NCBI RefSeq assembly: GCF_025399795.1
Contig: NZ_JAODTZ010000001.1
Coordinates: 248,001-312,000, forward strand
DNA length: 64,000 nucleotides
From: Streptomyces rhizosphaerihabitans
GTDB lineage: Bacteria; Actinomycetota; Actinomycetes; Streptomycetales; Streptomycetaceae
Direction of reading: 5' to 3'
The stretch's first letter is position 1; each line of letters starts with the position of its first letter. The translations under genes and the position numbers were made by a program. Below are positions 16,770 to 24,966 of this stretch, piece by piece. The notes under the pieces are model-generated. The model was not told where the DNA came from. It was given only the letters and a program-made list of their open reading frames with translations, and ran no database searches.

Positions 16770-17975
16770 TTAGTGCCAGGACGCCGCGACGGTGCCGTGC
16801 CGCTTCAGCACGGTGTCCTGGGGCAGAGGGGACGGGGCAGGACCCGGCACGTACCGGATCGTCGCCGCTCCCCGGCGGCGGTAGTCCTGGGCCCATCGCC
16901 GCAGCAGGGCCAGGTACTGGTCCGCGAGAACTTCGGCCTGCGGACCGTGAGCGACCACACCGCTCTCGAAGCCGCCGGTTTCCCCGTTCTCGCGGCGGGT
17001 GCGGTACGCGATGCTGTCCTCGCTGACCAGCGCCGGCACACCGAGCACGGCTGCTGCTTCCACGAGCCCGCTCTCGACGACGGCCTTGGACGCGTGCAAG
17101 CGGGCCGGGCTCGGCAGACGGAGCGTGAGATACAGCTCCAGCTCGTCAGGCAGGTCATAGGCCGCCCCCGACCAGGACTCCAGCCGGGGAGTGTCCAGGG
17201 CGTGATTCAACGCCTCTGCGTTCAGGTGCACCCGCGCGTCGTCCGTCTGCAAGGCGACGCCATCGCGCAGCAGCGCCTTGCGCTCCTTGGCAGCTCCCTC
17301 GCCCTGCATGGGCACGAAACGCGCCATCCGGTAGGAGCGGCTGACCAGGCCATCGCCGTCACGGTCGAAGGCGATCGAACGGGTCGTACCGCGCACGGTC
17401 AGCGGGACGACGAGCCTGCCCTTCTCAGCAAGCTCACTGATCCACGACGGAGGGATGTCCCACGCGGCCGCGGTAACGATGATCCGGTCGTACGGCGCCT
17501 CATCGGGAACACCGGCCTCGCCGTCGGCGAGCACCGTCTTCACCTGGCCGTACCCGGCATCGTCCAGGCACAGACGGGCGCGGTCGACGACGTCACGGTC
17601 GATGTCGACCGTGGTGACCGTCCCGTCGCTGCCCACGAGTTCCTGGATGAGCGCGGCGTTGTAGCCGTTCGAGCCGATCTCCAGGACCTTCATGCCCGGC
17701 TCGATGTCGGCCTGCTCCAGCATCACCGCCTGGAGGTGGGCGGCGGACATGACGCTGGTGTCCAGGCCGTGCTCGTCCTTCTTGACCGGCACGGTGCTGT
17801 GCAGGTCGTACGCGAGTTCCAGGGGCGCGTCCGGCGCGAACCGGTGCCGGGGCACCGCGGCAAAAGCAGCGGCGACAGACTCGGACAGAATCGCGTCCTG
17901 GTCACAGAGCGCGCGGACCATGGCCGCGCGCAGCACGCCGGGATCACGAACAGTCGAGCCCTCAATAGCAGTCAT
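16770..17975 (-). CDS. FxLD-system protein-L-isoaspartate-type methyltransferase
   Basis: A 401-residue protein. The N-terminal half is a PIMT fold with the SAM motif VLEIGSNGYNAAL at residues 97-109, preceded by the DLHSTVPVKKDEHG substrate-loop region. The C-terminal 180 residues are an extension typical of the lanthipeptide-associated family (methyltransferase, FxLD system). Relatives methylate a core Asp, which collapses to succinimide and can reopen as isoaspartate. The precursor's Asp46-Gly47 fits this chemistry. It is the first gene of the lanthipeptide operon and lies 142 bases downstream of the coupled small ORF. Confidence 0.92.
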   Translation of the reverse strand: MTAIEGSTVRDPGVLRAAMVRALCDQDAILSESVAAAFAAVPRHRFAPDAPLELAYDLHSTVPVKKDEHGLDTSVMSAAHLQAVMLEQADIEPGMKVLEIGSNGYNAALIQELVGSDGTVTTVDIDRDVVDRARLCLDDAGYGQVKTVLADGEAGVPDEAPYDRIIVTAAAWDIPPSWISELAEKGRLVVPLTVRGTTRSIAFDRDGDGLVSRSYRMARFVPMQGEGAAKERKALLRDGVALQTDDARVHLNAEALNHALDTPRLESWSGAAYDLPDELELYLTLRLPSPARLHASKAVVESGLVEAAAVLGVPALVSEDSIAYRTRRENGETGGFESGVVAHGPQAEVLADQYLALLRRWAQDYRRRGAATIRYVPGPAPSPLPQDTVLKRHGTVAASWH

Positions 17976-18078
17976 CCGATTACCTGTTTCTGTGGGGAGG
18001 GTGCTTGCTCTAGCCAGGCCGGGCTGCTGGCAAGCGAGGACGCTAGCCAGCGCACCGTCTCTGGGTTGTGGTCACGCG

Positions 18079-18099
18079 CCGAAGGAAGGGTGCCTTCGG
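18079..18099 (-). terminator. Hairpin after the glutamine synthetase transcription unit
   Basis: A 7-bp perfect stem (18079-18085 with 18093-18099) and 7-base loop lie 19 bases beyond the stop of the 78-residue gene, between it and the methyltransferase. No U tract follows. It may be a weak terminator, with the methyltransferase promoter downstream in 17976-18078. Confidence 0.45.
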
Positions 18100-18117
18100 A
18101 GTTCGGCCGAAAAGCAC

Positions 18118-18354
18118 TCAAAACCGAAAGCCGGGGCCTGCCGATCCTCCAGCCGCGAAGGGGGCGAAGTCGTCGACGTCGTAAGCAGCGAGCTGCGCCC
18201 ACGGGCTCGTGCCCGCGCCAAAGCGGGCGGCTTGCTGCGTCAGATCGAACAGCAGGGCCAGCACGGCCGCCTCGATACGGTCCATGCGGCTGGAGCCCCT
18301 GAGACTGACGGGCTCGCTCTGGACCGGGGCGATGGGCGAGCGGACATCAGTCAC
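18118..18354 (-). CDS. 78-residue protein translationally coupled to glutamine synthetase, function unknown
   Basis: GTG at 18354 overlaps the glutamine synthetase stop (GTGACTGA), and the frame keeps host-like codon use to its TGA at 18118. The product is helical in the middle (RIEAAVLALLFDLTQQAARFG) and ends in a Gly/Phe/Ala-rich tail (FAPFAAGGSAGPGFRF). It has no Cys, so a lanthionine-bearing peptide is excluded. It could be a small partner of the ligase or an unrelated coupled protein. An internal ATG at 18285 would give 55 residues. I do not recognise a family. Confidence 0.6.
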   Translation of the reverse strand: MTDVRSPIAPVQSEPVSLRGSSRMDRIEAAVLALLFDLTQQAARFGAGTSPWAQLAAYDVDDFAPFAAGGSAGPGFRF

Positions 18355-19735
18355 GCAGGAACCCCCGCTCCAGTTCAACGTCACCGACCTGTCCGCGGTG
18401 TGCGTAGACCTCTGCTCTTGCGGCGTGTGCGTAGTGCCGCACCACGGCGCCACCGAACGCTTCCTGCGCGAGCGAGCTCGCGTCAAAGTCCGCCAGGGCT
18501 TCGGCGAGGGTGCCCGGCACGGGAAGCGCATCGGAATCCTCGTAGGGCTCGCCCTCGGACGGTGGCGGGGGCTTGAGATGGTTGGTGAGCCCGTGGTGGA
18601 TGGCCGCCAGCGAGGCCGAGAGCGCGAGATACGGGTTGGCGTTGGCCGGCGGAAGACGGATCTCCAGGTGGGTGCCCTCACCGTGGCCGGTGACGCGGAC
18701 GGCGCATCCGCGGTTGTCGTGGCCCCAGGAGAATCGGGTGGGGGCGAAGGAATGCGGAAGGTAGCGGTTGTAGGAGTTGACCGTGGGCGCGTACAGCGGG
18801 CCCAGGTGCGGCATTGCGGTGACGAGTCCGGCGATGGCCTGCTTCATCGTCTCCGGCAGGTCCTGGCCGGACTGGCAGGCGAAGGCGTTGCGGTCGTCGA
18901 ACCAGAGGGACAGATGGATATGCAGTCCGCTGCCCACGCCGGTCTCGGGGACTGCCATGAAGGTGGGTGTCATGCGGTGCTGCTCGGCGAGGTGCTTCAC
19001 GATGTGCTTGTAGGCGGTGTACGCGTCGCAGGCCCGCAGGGCTTCCCCGTACGGGAACGTGACCTCGATCTGGCCTCGGGCACCCTCCGTCTTGACGGCC
19101 TCGACCGGGGTACCGGCGGTGCTCAGCGCGTCTTCGAGGTCGAGGAAGAACTGCATCAGCTCCGGCGGGTGGTCCAGGGAGTAGTCCCCGTTGTGCAGCC
19201 CTACGGGCGTCAGCCCCCGGTAGCCCGCCGCCTGCGCGCGCCGCTGGCCGCCCCGGTAGAGCACGAACTCGCTCTCAAGGCCCACCCGTACGTTCATTCC
19301 CAGCTTCGCGATGCGGGCGAGCTGGGTGCGCAGCATGCGGCGGGGCGCGACGTCGACGAACGTGCCGTCGGCGTGGGCGGCGTCGGCGTGGATGAGGACG
19401 GTGCCGGGGTAGGGCAGGCGCCGGATGGTGTCCATGTTGGGCAGGACCCGGATGTCGCCGTATCCGTCTTCCCAGTCGGTCAGTTCGAAGCCCGTCAGGG
19501 GGTTCATGTCGACGTCGGTGGCCAGGACGTACGCGCACATCTCCTGGGATTCCATCGTCTCCAGGAATCGGGCCGCCCTCAGGCGCTTGCCCTTCAGTCT
19601 GCCCATCATGTCCGGGACGGCGAGCAGCACCGTGGTGATGTCCTCGCGGCTCACAGCGTCCCGGAGGTCGGCGGGAGAGAGGATCCCGGAGCGTGCGGTC
19701 TGCGGGACAGGGTGCTGGACGGTCGGGTCGGGCAT
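18347..19735 (-). CDS. Glutamine synthetase-family gamma-glutamyl ligase
   Basis: ATG at 19735 overlaps the permease stop by one base (TGATG), giving 462 residues, the length of GSI-type enzymes. The N-terminal VPDMMGRLKGKRL and DVDMNPLTG segments, GLESEF, GSGLHIHLSLW, NSYNRYLP and HLEIRLPPANANPYLAL are all present, so metal and substrate residues look intact. The VPDMxGRLxGKR signature is that of the GlnA3/GlnA4-like group, which ligates glutamate to polyamines, ethanolamine or other amines rather than making glutamine. The next-door permease supports use of an amine or amino acid. The substrate is not predictable from sequence. Confidence 0.88.
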   Translation of the reverse strand: MPDPTVQHPVPQTARSGILSPADLRDAVSREDITTVLLAVPDMMGRLKGKRLRAARFLETMESQEMCAYVLATDVDMNPLTGFELTDWEDGYGDIRVLPNMDTIRRLPYPGTVLIHADAAHADGTFVDVAPRRMLRTQLARIAKLGMNVRVGLESEFVLYRGGQRRAQAAGYRGLTPVGLHNGDYSLDHPPELMQFFLDLEDALSTAGTPVEAVKTEGARGQIEVTFPYGEALRACDAYTAYKHIVKHLAEQHRMTPTFMAVPETGVGSGLHIHLSLWFDDRNAFACQSGQDLPETMKQAIAGLVTAMPHLGPLYAPTVNSYNRYLPHSFAPTRFSWGHDNRGCAVRVTGHGEGTHLEIRLPPANANPYLALSASLAAIHHGLTNHLKPPPPSEGEPYEDSDALPVPGTLAEALADFDASSLAQEAFGGAVVRHYAHAARAEVYAHRGQVGDVELERGFLRD

Positions 19736-21252
19736 CACACCACGTCCTGAGACAGGACGGTCTGCTGGCCGGTGCTTCGGGAGGCGGGGAGGCGGTAGTT
19801 ATGACGGCCACGGGTGAGCCACATCAGCCAGGCCAGGCCCAGGACGACCAGCAGCGTGATTCCGGCGTAGTTCATCGACTGAACGGTGAGCGGCGAGGTC
19901 TGGGGAAGGCAGAAGACGACGGTGATGAACGCCGCGTACGTCACGGCGATCCAGCCGATCGGCCGTCGCCACCTGCCCAGGGTCCACGGGCCGGGCTGGT
20001 AGCGGTTTCCGGCGCGCAGCGCGAGGAAGACGGGGACGGCGTAGGCGGGCGTCATCCCGACCGCGTTGATCGCGGTGACCGCGCCGTATGCGGCGGGCGA
20101 GTACAGGGCCGGAAGGGCCAGGAGGAATGCCACGCCGACGGCCAGCCACACACCGTTGACCGGGGTCTGCGTCCGGCTGCTGACCTGCCGCCAGGTCGCG
20201 GAGAACGGCAGTGCCCCGTCGCGGGAGAACGCGTAGACCATGCGGGCGGTCGCGGCGACCTCCGCGTTGCCGCAGAAGAGCATCGCGACGATGACGACGA
20301 GCAGCAGGAGTTTGGCTCCCGGAATGCCGAGGACGTCGATGAAGATCTGCGCGGGCGGCACCCCGGTCGCGCTGTTCTGGGTTCCCTTGTAGTCCTGGAT
20401 GGAGAACAGGAGTCCGGCCAGCAGGACGAATCCGGCGATCCAGGAGACGTAGATGGAGCGGATGATGCCCCGGGGCGCGGCGTACTGCGCCTGCCGGGTC
20501 TCCTCGGACAGGTGCGAGGAGGCGTCGTAGCCGCAGAAGGTGTACCCGGCCAGCAGGGAGCCGACGAGGCACACCAGTAGCGGGCTGGAGATCCCGGTGT
20601 CGTTGTTGAAGTGGGTGAAGACCCACTCGGGCGACTGATGCGCGGCCGGGGCCAGGAACAACGCGCCGACGATCAGCGTGACGCCGCCCATCTGCCACCA
20701 CACCGAGATGGAGTTGAGCACGTTGACCACGCGGACCCCGAGCGCGTTCAGGCCGCCGTGGAGCAGCAGGATCACCGCGAAGATGATCATCTTGGTGCTG
20801 TCGGTCGGCTCCACGCCCCATTGCAGGCTGGCGAACGCCGCGGTGAACGTGGCGGCTCCGTAGTCGATCCCGGCTATCGCTCCGAGCAGGCCCATCAGGT
20901 TGAGCCAGCCCGTGAACCAGCCCGCGAGGGGCCCGCCCAGCCGGTCGGCCATGAAGTACAGGCCGCCGGAGGTGGGATAGGCGGAGGTGACGTCGGCCAG
21001 GGACAGACCTAAGAGCAGCACCATCGCGCCGACCGCGACCCAGCTCCACAGCATGACCGCGGGGCCGCCGGCTCCCAGGCCGAAGCCGAACAGGCTCATG
21101 CATCCGGCCAGCACGCAGATGACAGAGAAGGAAATGGCGAAGTTGCCGAACGTGCTCATTCTGCGGGCGAGTTCTTGCGGGTAGCCGTGCTGGGCCAGGA
21201 CTGCATCGTCGTCGAGCACGCGGTGGCGGTGGGACGCTGTTCTCGGGGACAT
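19735..21252 (-). CDS. APC-superfamily amino acid permease
   Basis: The ATG at 21252 (MSPRTASHRHRVLDDD) follows GAGGA and gives 505 residues. About 12 hydrophobic segments are visible from FGNFAISFSVICVLAG to the C-terminal YAGITLLVVLGLAWLMWL. The SLADVTSAYPTSGGLYFM motif in helix 2 is characteristic of the GABA/choline permease-type APC branch. It would import an amino acid or amine across the cytoplasmic membrane for the coupled gamma-glutamyl ligase. It is not a peptide exporter, so it does not explain lanthipeptide export. Confidence 0.9.
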   Translation of the reverse strand: MSPRTASHRHRVLDDDAVLAQHGYPQELARRMSTFGNFAISFSVICVLAGCMSLFGFGLGAGGPAVMLWSWVAVGAMVLLLGLSLADVTSAYPTSGGLYFMADRLGGPLAGWFTGWLNLMGLLGAIAGIDYGAATFTAAFASLQWGVEPTDSTKMIIFAVILLLHGGLNALGVRVVNVLNSISVWWQMGGVTLIVGALFLAPAAHQSPEWVFTHFNNDTGISSPLLVCLVGSLLAGYTFCGYDASSHLSEETRQAQYAAPRGIIRSIYVSWIAGFVLLAGLLFSIQDYKGTQNSATGVPPAQIFIDVLGIPGAKLLLLVVIVAMLFCGNAEVAATARMVYAFSRDGALPFSATWRQVSSRTQTPVNGVWLAVGVAFLLALPALYSPAAYGAVTAINAVGMTPAYAVPVFLALRAGNRYQPGPWTLGRWRRPIGWIAVTYAAFITVVFCLPQTSPLTVQSMNYAGITLLVVLGLAWLMWLTRGRHNYRLPASRSTGQQTVLSQDVV

Positions 21253-21332
21253 CGAAGGAATCCTCGTGATCGTTGGGGGAAGGTTCGGGGCGGCGCCGAA
21301 GCGGTCACCGTGTGGCGGGGGTGCCCGGCTGT

Positions 21333-22334
21333 TCATCTGCGGTAGGCCTGTTTCAGGGCGTAGTCGCGGGCGTTGGTGAACTCGTGCTCCCACCAGCGCC
21401 GCCCCTCGCTCAGCTGGGCCCACGGCGCCGAGGTGGCGTAGGGGCCGATCGCGTTGAACACGGGGCCAGCCCCTGGCTTCCCGCTGGCGGTCAGCACGTA
21501 GGCCAGGTAGTTGAGGTCGAGTGCGGAGCAGGACTCGGGGACGGCATCAGTGTCGGGGACGGCGTGCTCGAACCAGCCCTCCAGCGCGCGGTCCGCGTAG
21601 TAGCGGACCTGGTCACTGGTCCAGAACCCGAGCGGCCGGACCATCCCACCCTGGCCAAGCTGCTGCCGGTAGGACTCGACGAACGCGTACAACGGCAGGA
21701 CCAGCAGAGCGGAACCCTCGTGCGACTTCAGCGCCGTCCACCGCGCGAAGTCCAAAGCACCCTGCCCGCGGGCCTGGAAGCACTGGAGCATGCGGTGGTA
21801 GCCCTCGCGATTGTCGGGATCGCGGTGGACGACCTCCCACAGCAGCGGCCACGGTCCCGGCGGCAGCAGGGCATCCGGCGAGTCGCCCCAGTGCTCGGGG
21901 CGATGCATGTATCTGCGGTCGACGTCCAGTTGAGCCAGAGCCAGACGGCACACCCACGGCACGGGGTCGTTCGGCAGAGTCTGAGCGGCGTTTCGGCATG
22001 CCCGGCGGGCGTCGCCGATGCTCTGCAGCAAGACCCTCGCCGTCACCTCGGCGCGGCTTGCGTTGAGGGCGCGCTGCGTCTGCACCCGGGCCCACATCAT
22101 CAGTGCATCCGAGTTGTCCGGCTCTTCCTTCCACCAGGCTGTGACCGCGTCGCTGTTCGCGGCGCCGACGGCCAGGATCTGGCTGCGGGAAGTACGCAGG
22201 GCCCGGTCGGCGCCCGTGGCCCAGAGCAGGTCCCGCATCGAGCGCCACCGGCCGAGCTGCAGGTCCTCCAGGGCGGTGCGCAGCCCGTAGTCGCGACCCG
22301 CAGGCTGGACGATCAGAGACATGTCACTGGACAT
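21333..22334 (-). CDS. Conserved-type hypothetical protein, TPR-like
   Basis: A 333-residue, Trp- and Arg-rich soluble protein upstream of the permease on the same strand, with an 80-base gap. The sequence suggests helical repeats (ALEDLQLGRWRSMRDLLW, NSDALMMWARVQTQRALN, NREGYHRMLQCF). No catalytic motif, signal peptide or membrane segment is seen. The putative start is the ATG at 22334 or the next Met codon. It may share a promoter with the permease and ligase. Function unknown. Confidence 0.65.
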   Translation of the reverse strand: MSSDMSLIVQPAGRDYGLRTALEDLQLGRWRSMRDLLWATGADRALRTSRSQILAVGAANSDAVTAWWKEEPDNSDALMMWARVQTQRALNASRAEVTARVLLQSIGDARRACRNAAQTLPNDPVPWVCRLALAQLDVDRRYMHRPEHWGDSPDALLPPGPWPLLWEVVHRDPDNREGYHRMLQCFQARGQGALDFARWTALKSHEGSALLVLPLYAFVESYRQQLGQGGMVRPLGFWTSDQVRYYADRALEGWFEHAVPDTDAVPESCSALDLNYLAYVLTASGKPGAGPVFNAIGPYATSAPWAQLSEGRRWWEHEFTNARDYALKQAYRR

Positions 22335-22503
22335 CGGTGTGCCCCTGCATCAGATGGGGGGCTTCAGGCAGGAGAGATGCCCGGCTTGGCATACATAACG
22401 GGGCCATGGGACGGAGTCCTCGAAGTGGGGAAGGAGCCGCCGGGCGACAGTTGCTTTCCGGTCCTGGGGGAGCCAGGGTGACTGACTGTTGCCCGACGGC
22501 CGA

Positions 22504-23055
22504 TCAGGGGGTCTGGCGTACAACAGGGAAGTTGAAACCAGTCGCGTTCAGGGGCTTGATCAGCGCCTGAACGATCTTTCCGGCCTCTGTTGGGGCGAAG
22601 GCGAGCTCGGCGCCGAGTTCACGCGCGATCCACAGGCCCCGTGGCTTCTCGCCCTCGACCGGCTTCCACGTCACGACGTCGCTGAAGTCAGGAAAGTCGC
22701 GACGGAAGTCCTGCACTTGAATGACGAGTTCACCCGTAGGCAGGAGCATCCACTGCATGGAGATCTGGGCGTACTCGGGGACACGCGAGTGTGCCACCGC
22801 ATTGGCCATCAGCACGCCCCCGATACGTGCCGCATCTTCGATATCCACGCAGGTGTTCGCCAGCGTGAGGTACATGCGGGTGTAACTGCGCGCGTTCGCG
22901 ACCACGTGACGGTTAGCTCGGATTTGTGCGTGACGCGTCCACGTCGGCTCGTCACGTATGAGACCTGGGATGCCAACGGCGCCTTGCCGGTGGCTGCCCA
23001 GCACAGAGTGCGGTTTCGGGAAGAGCCTGAAGAGTGGCTCGTCGGACGAAGTCAT
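22504..23055 (-). CDS. Degenerate anti-sigma-factor-type ATPase (HATPase-like)
   Basis: This 183-residue protein follows the general order of RsbW-like ATPases: an N-box-like segment (GGVLMANAVAHS), a G1-like LVIQVQDF and a G2-like KPRGLWIARELGA. The usual catalytic SEL of the N box is replaced by GVL and GRGL by PRGL, so ATP binding is doubtful. It lies 9 bases after the intact ATPase gene on the same strand, suggesting a paired regulator or an adaptor. The assignment rests on motif order. Confidence 0.55.
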   Translation of the reverse strand: MTSSDEPLFRLFPKPHSVLGSHRQGAVGIPGLIRDEPTWTRHAQIRANRHVVANARSYTRMYLTLANTCVDIEDAARIGGVLMANAVAHSRVPEYAQISMQWMLLPTGELVIQVQDFRRDFPDFSDVVTWKPVEGEKPRGLWIARELGAELAFAPTEAGKIVQALIKPLNATGFNFPVVRQTP

Positions 23056-23064
23056 CGTTCCTTC

Positions 23065-23529
23065 TCAACAGGGGATGGAGCACCAGGTGGTGGCGCCGGC
23101 ATCACTGACACCCCACGTTCCGTGGCGCGCATCCACGAGAGATGCGACAAGGGAGAGGCCGCGTCCCGTTTCGGCGTCGCCGTCGACGGAGTGGATCTCC
23201 GCGCTCCCCGGCATCCCGTCACGAACGGAGATGCGGAGAGAGCCGTCTCGGACAGTCATCGCAAAGGTGATCTGTGTTCCGCCACTGTGCAGGAGCGCGT
23301 TGGTGAACAGCTCTGAGACGATGACCGCCACGTCGTCCGACATCCTCTGAAGGCCGCAGTACTTCAAGCGCGCCCTGGCCAATCGCCGCATTGTGCCGAC
23401 CCGACTGGCGTCCTCGCGACACAAGCTCTCACTGCCGCTGCGTCGCGCGATCGCGACACAGGTGGTCATCGAATCCTCCTCGCGGACGGAGGTCGCGAGA
23501 GGCGGCTGTACCGCTGCCGTCATCATCAC
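23065..23529 (-). CDS. Anti-sigma-factor-type serine kinase / HATPase
   Basis: A 154-residue product with an intact N box (VIVSELFTNALLHSG), G1 (LRISVRDG) and G2 (ETGRGLSLVASLV), the core of the RsbW/SpoIIAB-type ATPases numerous in Streptomyces. These bind and inactivate sigma factors or phosphorylate anti-anti-sigma factors. GTG/ATG codons at 23529, 23526 and 23523 all fit as starts after an AGGGG site. It is divergent from the XRE regulator across 182 bases, a frequent Streptomyces pairing. It probably regulates nearby genes, but the target is unknown. Confidence 0.82.
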   Translation of the reverse strand: MMMTAAVQPPLATSVREEDSMTTCVAIARRSGSESLCREDASRVGTMRRLARARLKYCGLQRMSDDVAVIVSELFTNALLHSGGTQITFAMTVRDGSLRISVRDGMPGSAEIHSVDGDAETGRGLSLVASLVDARHGTWGVSDAGATTWCSIPC

Positions 23530-23629
23530 GCACCCCTGAGGGCAGGACCCTCTGAGACGAGGGCGTTACCTGTCGTGGTCATGGACACACCGTTTCGCGA
23601 GTCCGAGGCCGCTGCCAGGGGAATTCAGA

Positions 23630-23667
23630 GGGGGAAAAAGTCTGTCAAGGGGGAAACAGACGGGGGA
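23630..23667. promoter_or_regulatory. Repeated GGGGGAAA motif in the divergent regulatory region
   Basis: GGGGGAAA occurs at 23630-23637 and 23649-23656, and a shortened GGGGGA at 23662. The first two are spaced 19 bases start to start. They lie between the divergently transcribed ATPase and XRE genes, the natural place for an operator bound by the XRE protein. Binding is inferred only from position and repetition. Confidence 0.4.
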
Positions 23668-23711
23668 GTTGAAGCCATGATTGGCATCCACTCAAAGACG
23701 AGGTCACACTC

Positions 23712-24962
23712 ATGGCAACAGACGAGTTCGCCTTCGCCGAGCTGCTTCTTCAGCTTCGCAAGAAGGCCGGGCGAACACAGGAAGAGCAGGCAGCCGCGAT
23801 CAACACGGTCTCGGGTCGGGACACGATGACCCGACGTGAGATCAATCGCTACGAGCAGGCCAAGAACATCCCAACGAACCACACGGTTGCGCACATCGCG
23901 GTGGCCTGCGGCTTATCCCCTGAACATCTGCAGCGGGAGGCGGCTGCCGCCCGCGCCTGGCGCAGGAAGAGCGCCCGCCGCGCAGGGGAGGACCAGGACG
24001 ACGTGAAACGCCGGACGCTGCTCGAAGGTGCCGTCGTCGGCGCAGCAGCCGCTGCCGAGCCGTGGGAACGCCTCACCCATGCCCTCAAGAAGGGGATGAG
24101 GGTCGACTCCGCCGCGGCCGCCACCCTCGTTGATCGCGCGAGTGCTCTTCACGTGAGCGAGGGGCACCAAACCGCGCTCGAACTGCAGGGTGAGGTCGAG
24201 GGCCACCTCGATGCGATCACTGCCGCGCTACCAAGGGCGGGTGAATACGAACGGACCATGACGATCGCCGGCGGAGAGACGGCCGCTTTGGCGGGATGGG
24301 TTGCGTGGGACTTGGGGGACCATCGGCGGGCTCACGCCTACTACAAGGTCACCATGGAATGCGCAGAAGCCGCCGGGCACCCGCCATTGCGCGCCCTGGC
24401 CTTGGCTTACGCCAGCTACGGAGCAGCAACCCCGGGAAGGGCTGCTGAACTGTTGGCACAAGCCGCGAAGGATGTACGCGGACCCGGCAACGCCGCCGCC
24501 TCTGCCTGGGTCTACGGCAGGCTCGCGGAAGAAGCTGCGAGTGTCGGCGATGACACGAATGCCCTCCGGGCCCTGGAGCGCGCTCGCTTCGCTTACGACT
24601 TCGCCGATCACACCGCCGAGCAGGCATGGGTGCGTTTCGTGACGCCCTACCGAATGGACTCCCTGGCGCTGTCGGTATACGGGCAACTCGGGAGACATGA
24701 ACTGGCCGAGACCGCAGACCATGCGGTGGATCGGCTGGGCAGGGACCTACCGGAATCGGGGGTTGTAGTACTGGGCGACCTGGCTTCGGCGCTGTTGCGC
24801 GGCGGAGACCTCGACCAAGGCGTTTATGTGTCACGCCAGTTCGCTGCGGCTGTTGAGGCCCGTCCCAACACCATGGGAAGAGCGCGCGCCGCAGCCATTG
24901 CCTCTCAGCTTCCGACCACGGAGCGCGAACTCACCCACCACCTTCAACTGTTCGCTGCTTGA
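23712..24962 (+). CDS. XRE-family regulator with TPR-like C-terminal domain
   Basis: A 416-residue protein. The N-terminal helix-turn-helix is at about residues 8-75 (FAELLLQLRKKAGRTQEEQAAAI, REINRYEQ, HIAVACGLSPEHL). A short basic linker and a hydrophobic EGAVVGAAAAAE segment follow, then a TPR-like sensor region. This architecture is common in Streptomyces regulators next to anti-sigma-type ATPases. ATG at 23712 has a GAGG site. Codon 68 is a TTA leucine codon (23913-23915), so translation may depend on the bldA tRNA. It likely controls neighbouring cargo genes. Confidence 0.85.
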   Translation: MATDEFAFAELLLQLRKKAGRTQEEQAAAINTVSGRDTMTRREINRYEQAKNIPTNHTVAHIAVACGLSPEHLQREAAAARAWRRKSARRAGEDQDDVKRRTLLEGAVVGAAAAAEPWERLTHALKKGMRVDSAAAATLVDRASALHVSEGHQTALELQGEVEGHLDAITAALPRAGEYERTMTIAGGETAALAGWVAWDLGDHRRAHAYYKVTMECAEAAGHPPLRALALAYASYGAATPGRAAELLAQAAKDVRGPGNAAASAWVYGRLAEEAASVGDDTNALRALERARFAYDFADHTAEQAWVRFVTPYRMDSLALSVYGQLGRHELAETADHAVDRLGRDLPESGVVVLGDLASALLRGGDLDQGVYVSRQFAAAVEARPNTMGRARAAAIASQLPTTERELTHHLQLFAA

Positions 24963-24966
24963 TGCG

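Larger units (their letters stand above)
10343..18354 (-). other. FxLD-type class I lanthipeptide biosynthetic locus with coupled small protein
   Basis: The transcription order is methyltransferase, precursor, LanB, LanC, elimination-domain protein and helical-repeat protein. The last five cistrons are tightly spaced, with start/stop overlaps at the LanB-LanC junction and between the last two genes. The combination of an FxLD precursor with a PIMT-like methyltransferase defines the FxLD system. No ABC exporter, leader protease or LanI-type immunity gene is evident inside the locus. The glutamine synthetase/permease unit lies immediately upstream on the same strand and may or may not belong to it. 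Confidence 0.88.

Noticed and set aside
18118-18354. Second lanthipeptide precursor
   Set aside because: The 78-residue product has no cysteine and no FxLD leader motif, so it cannot form lanthionine rings.
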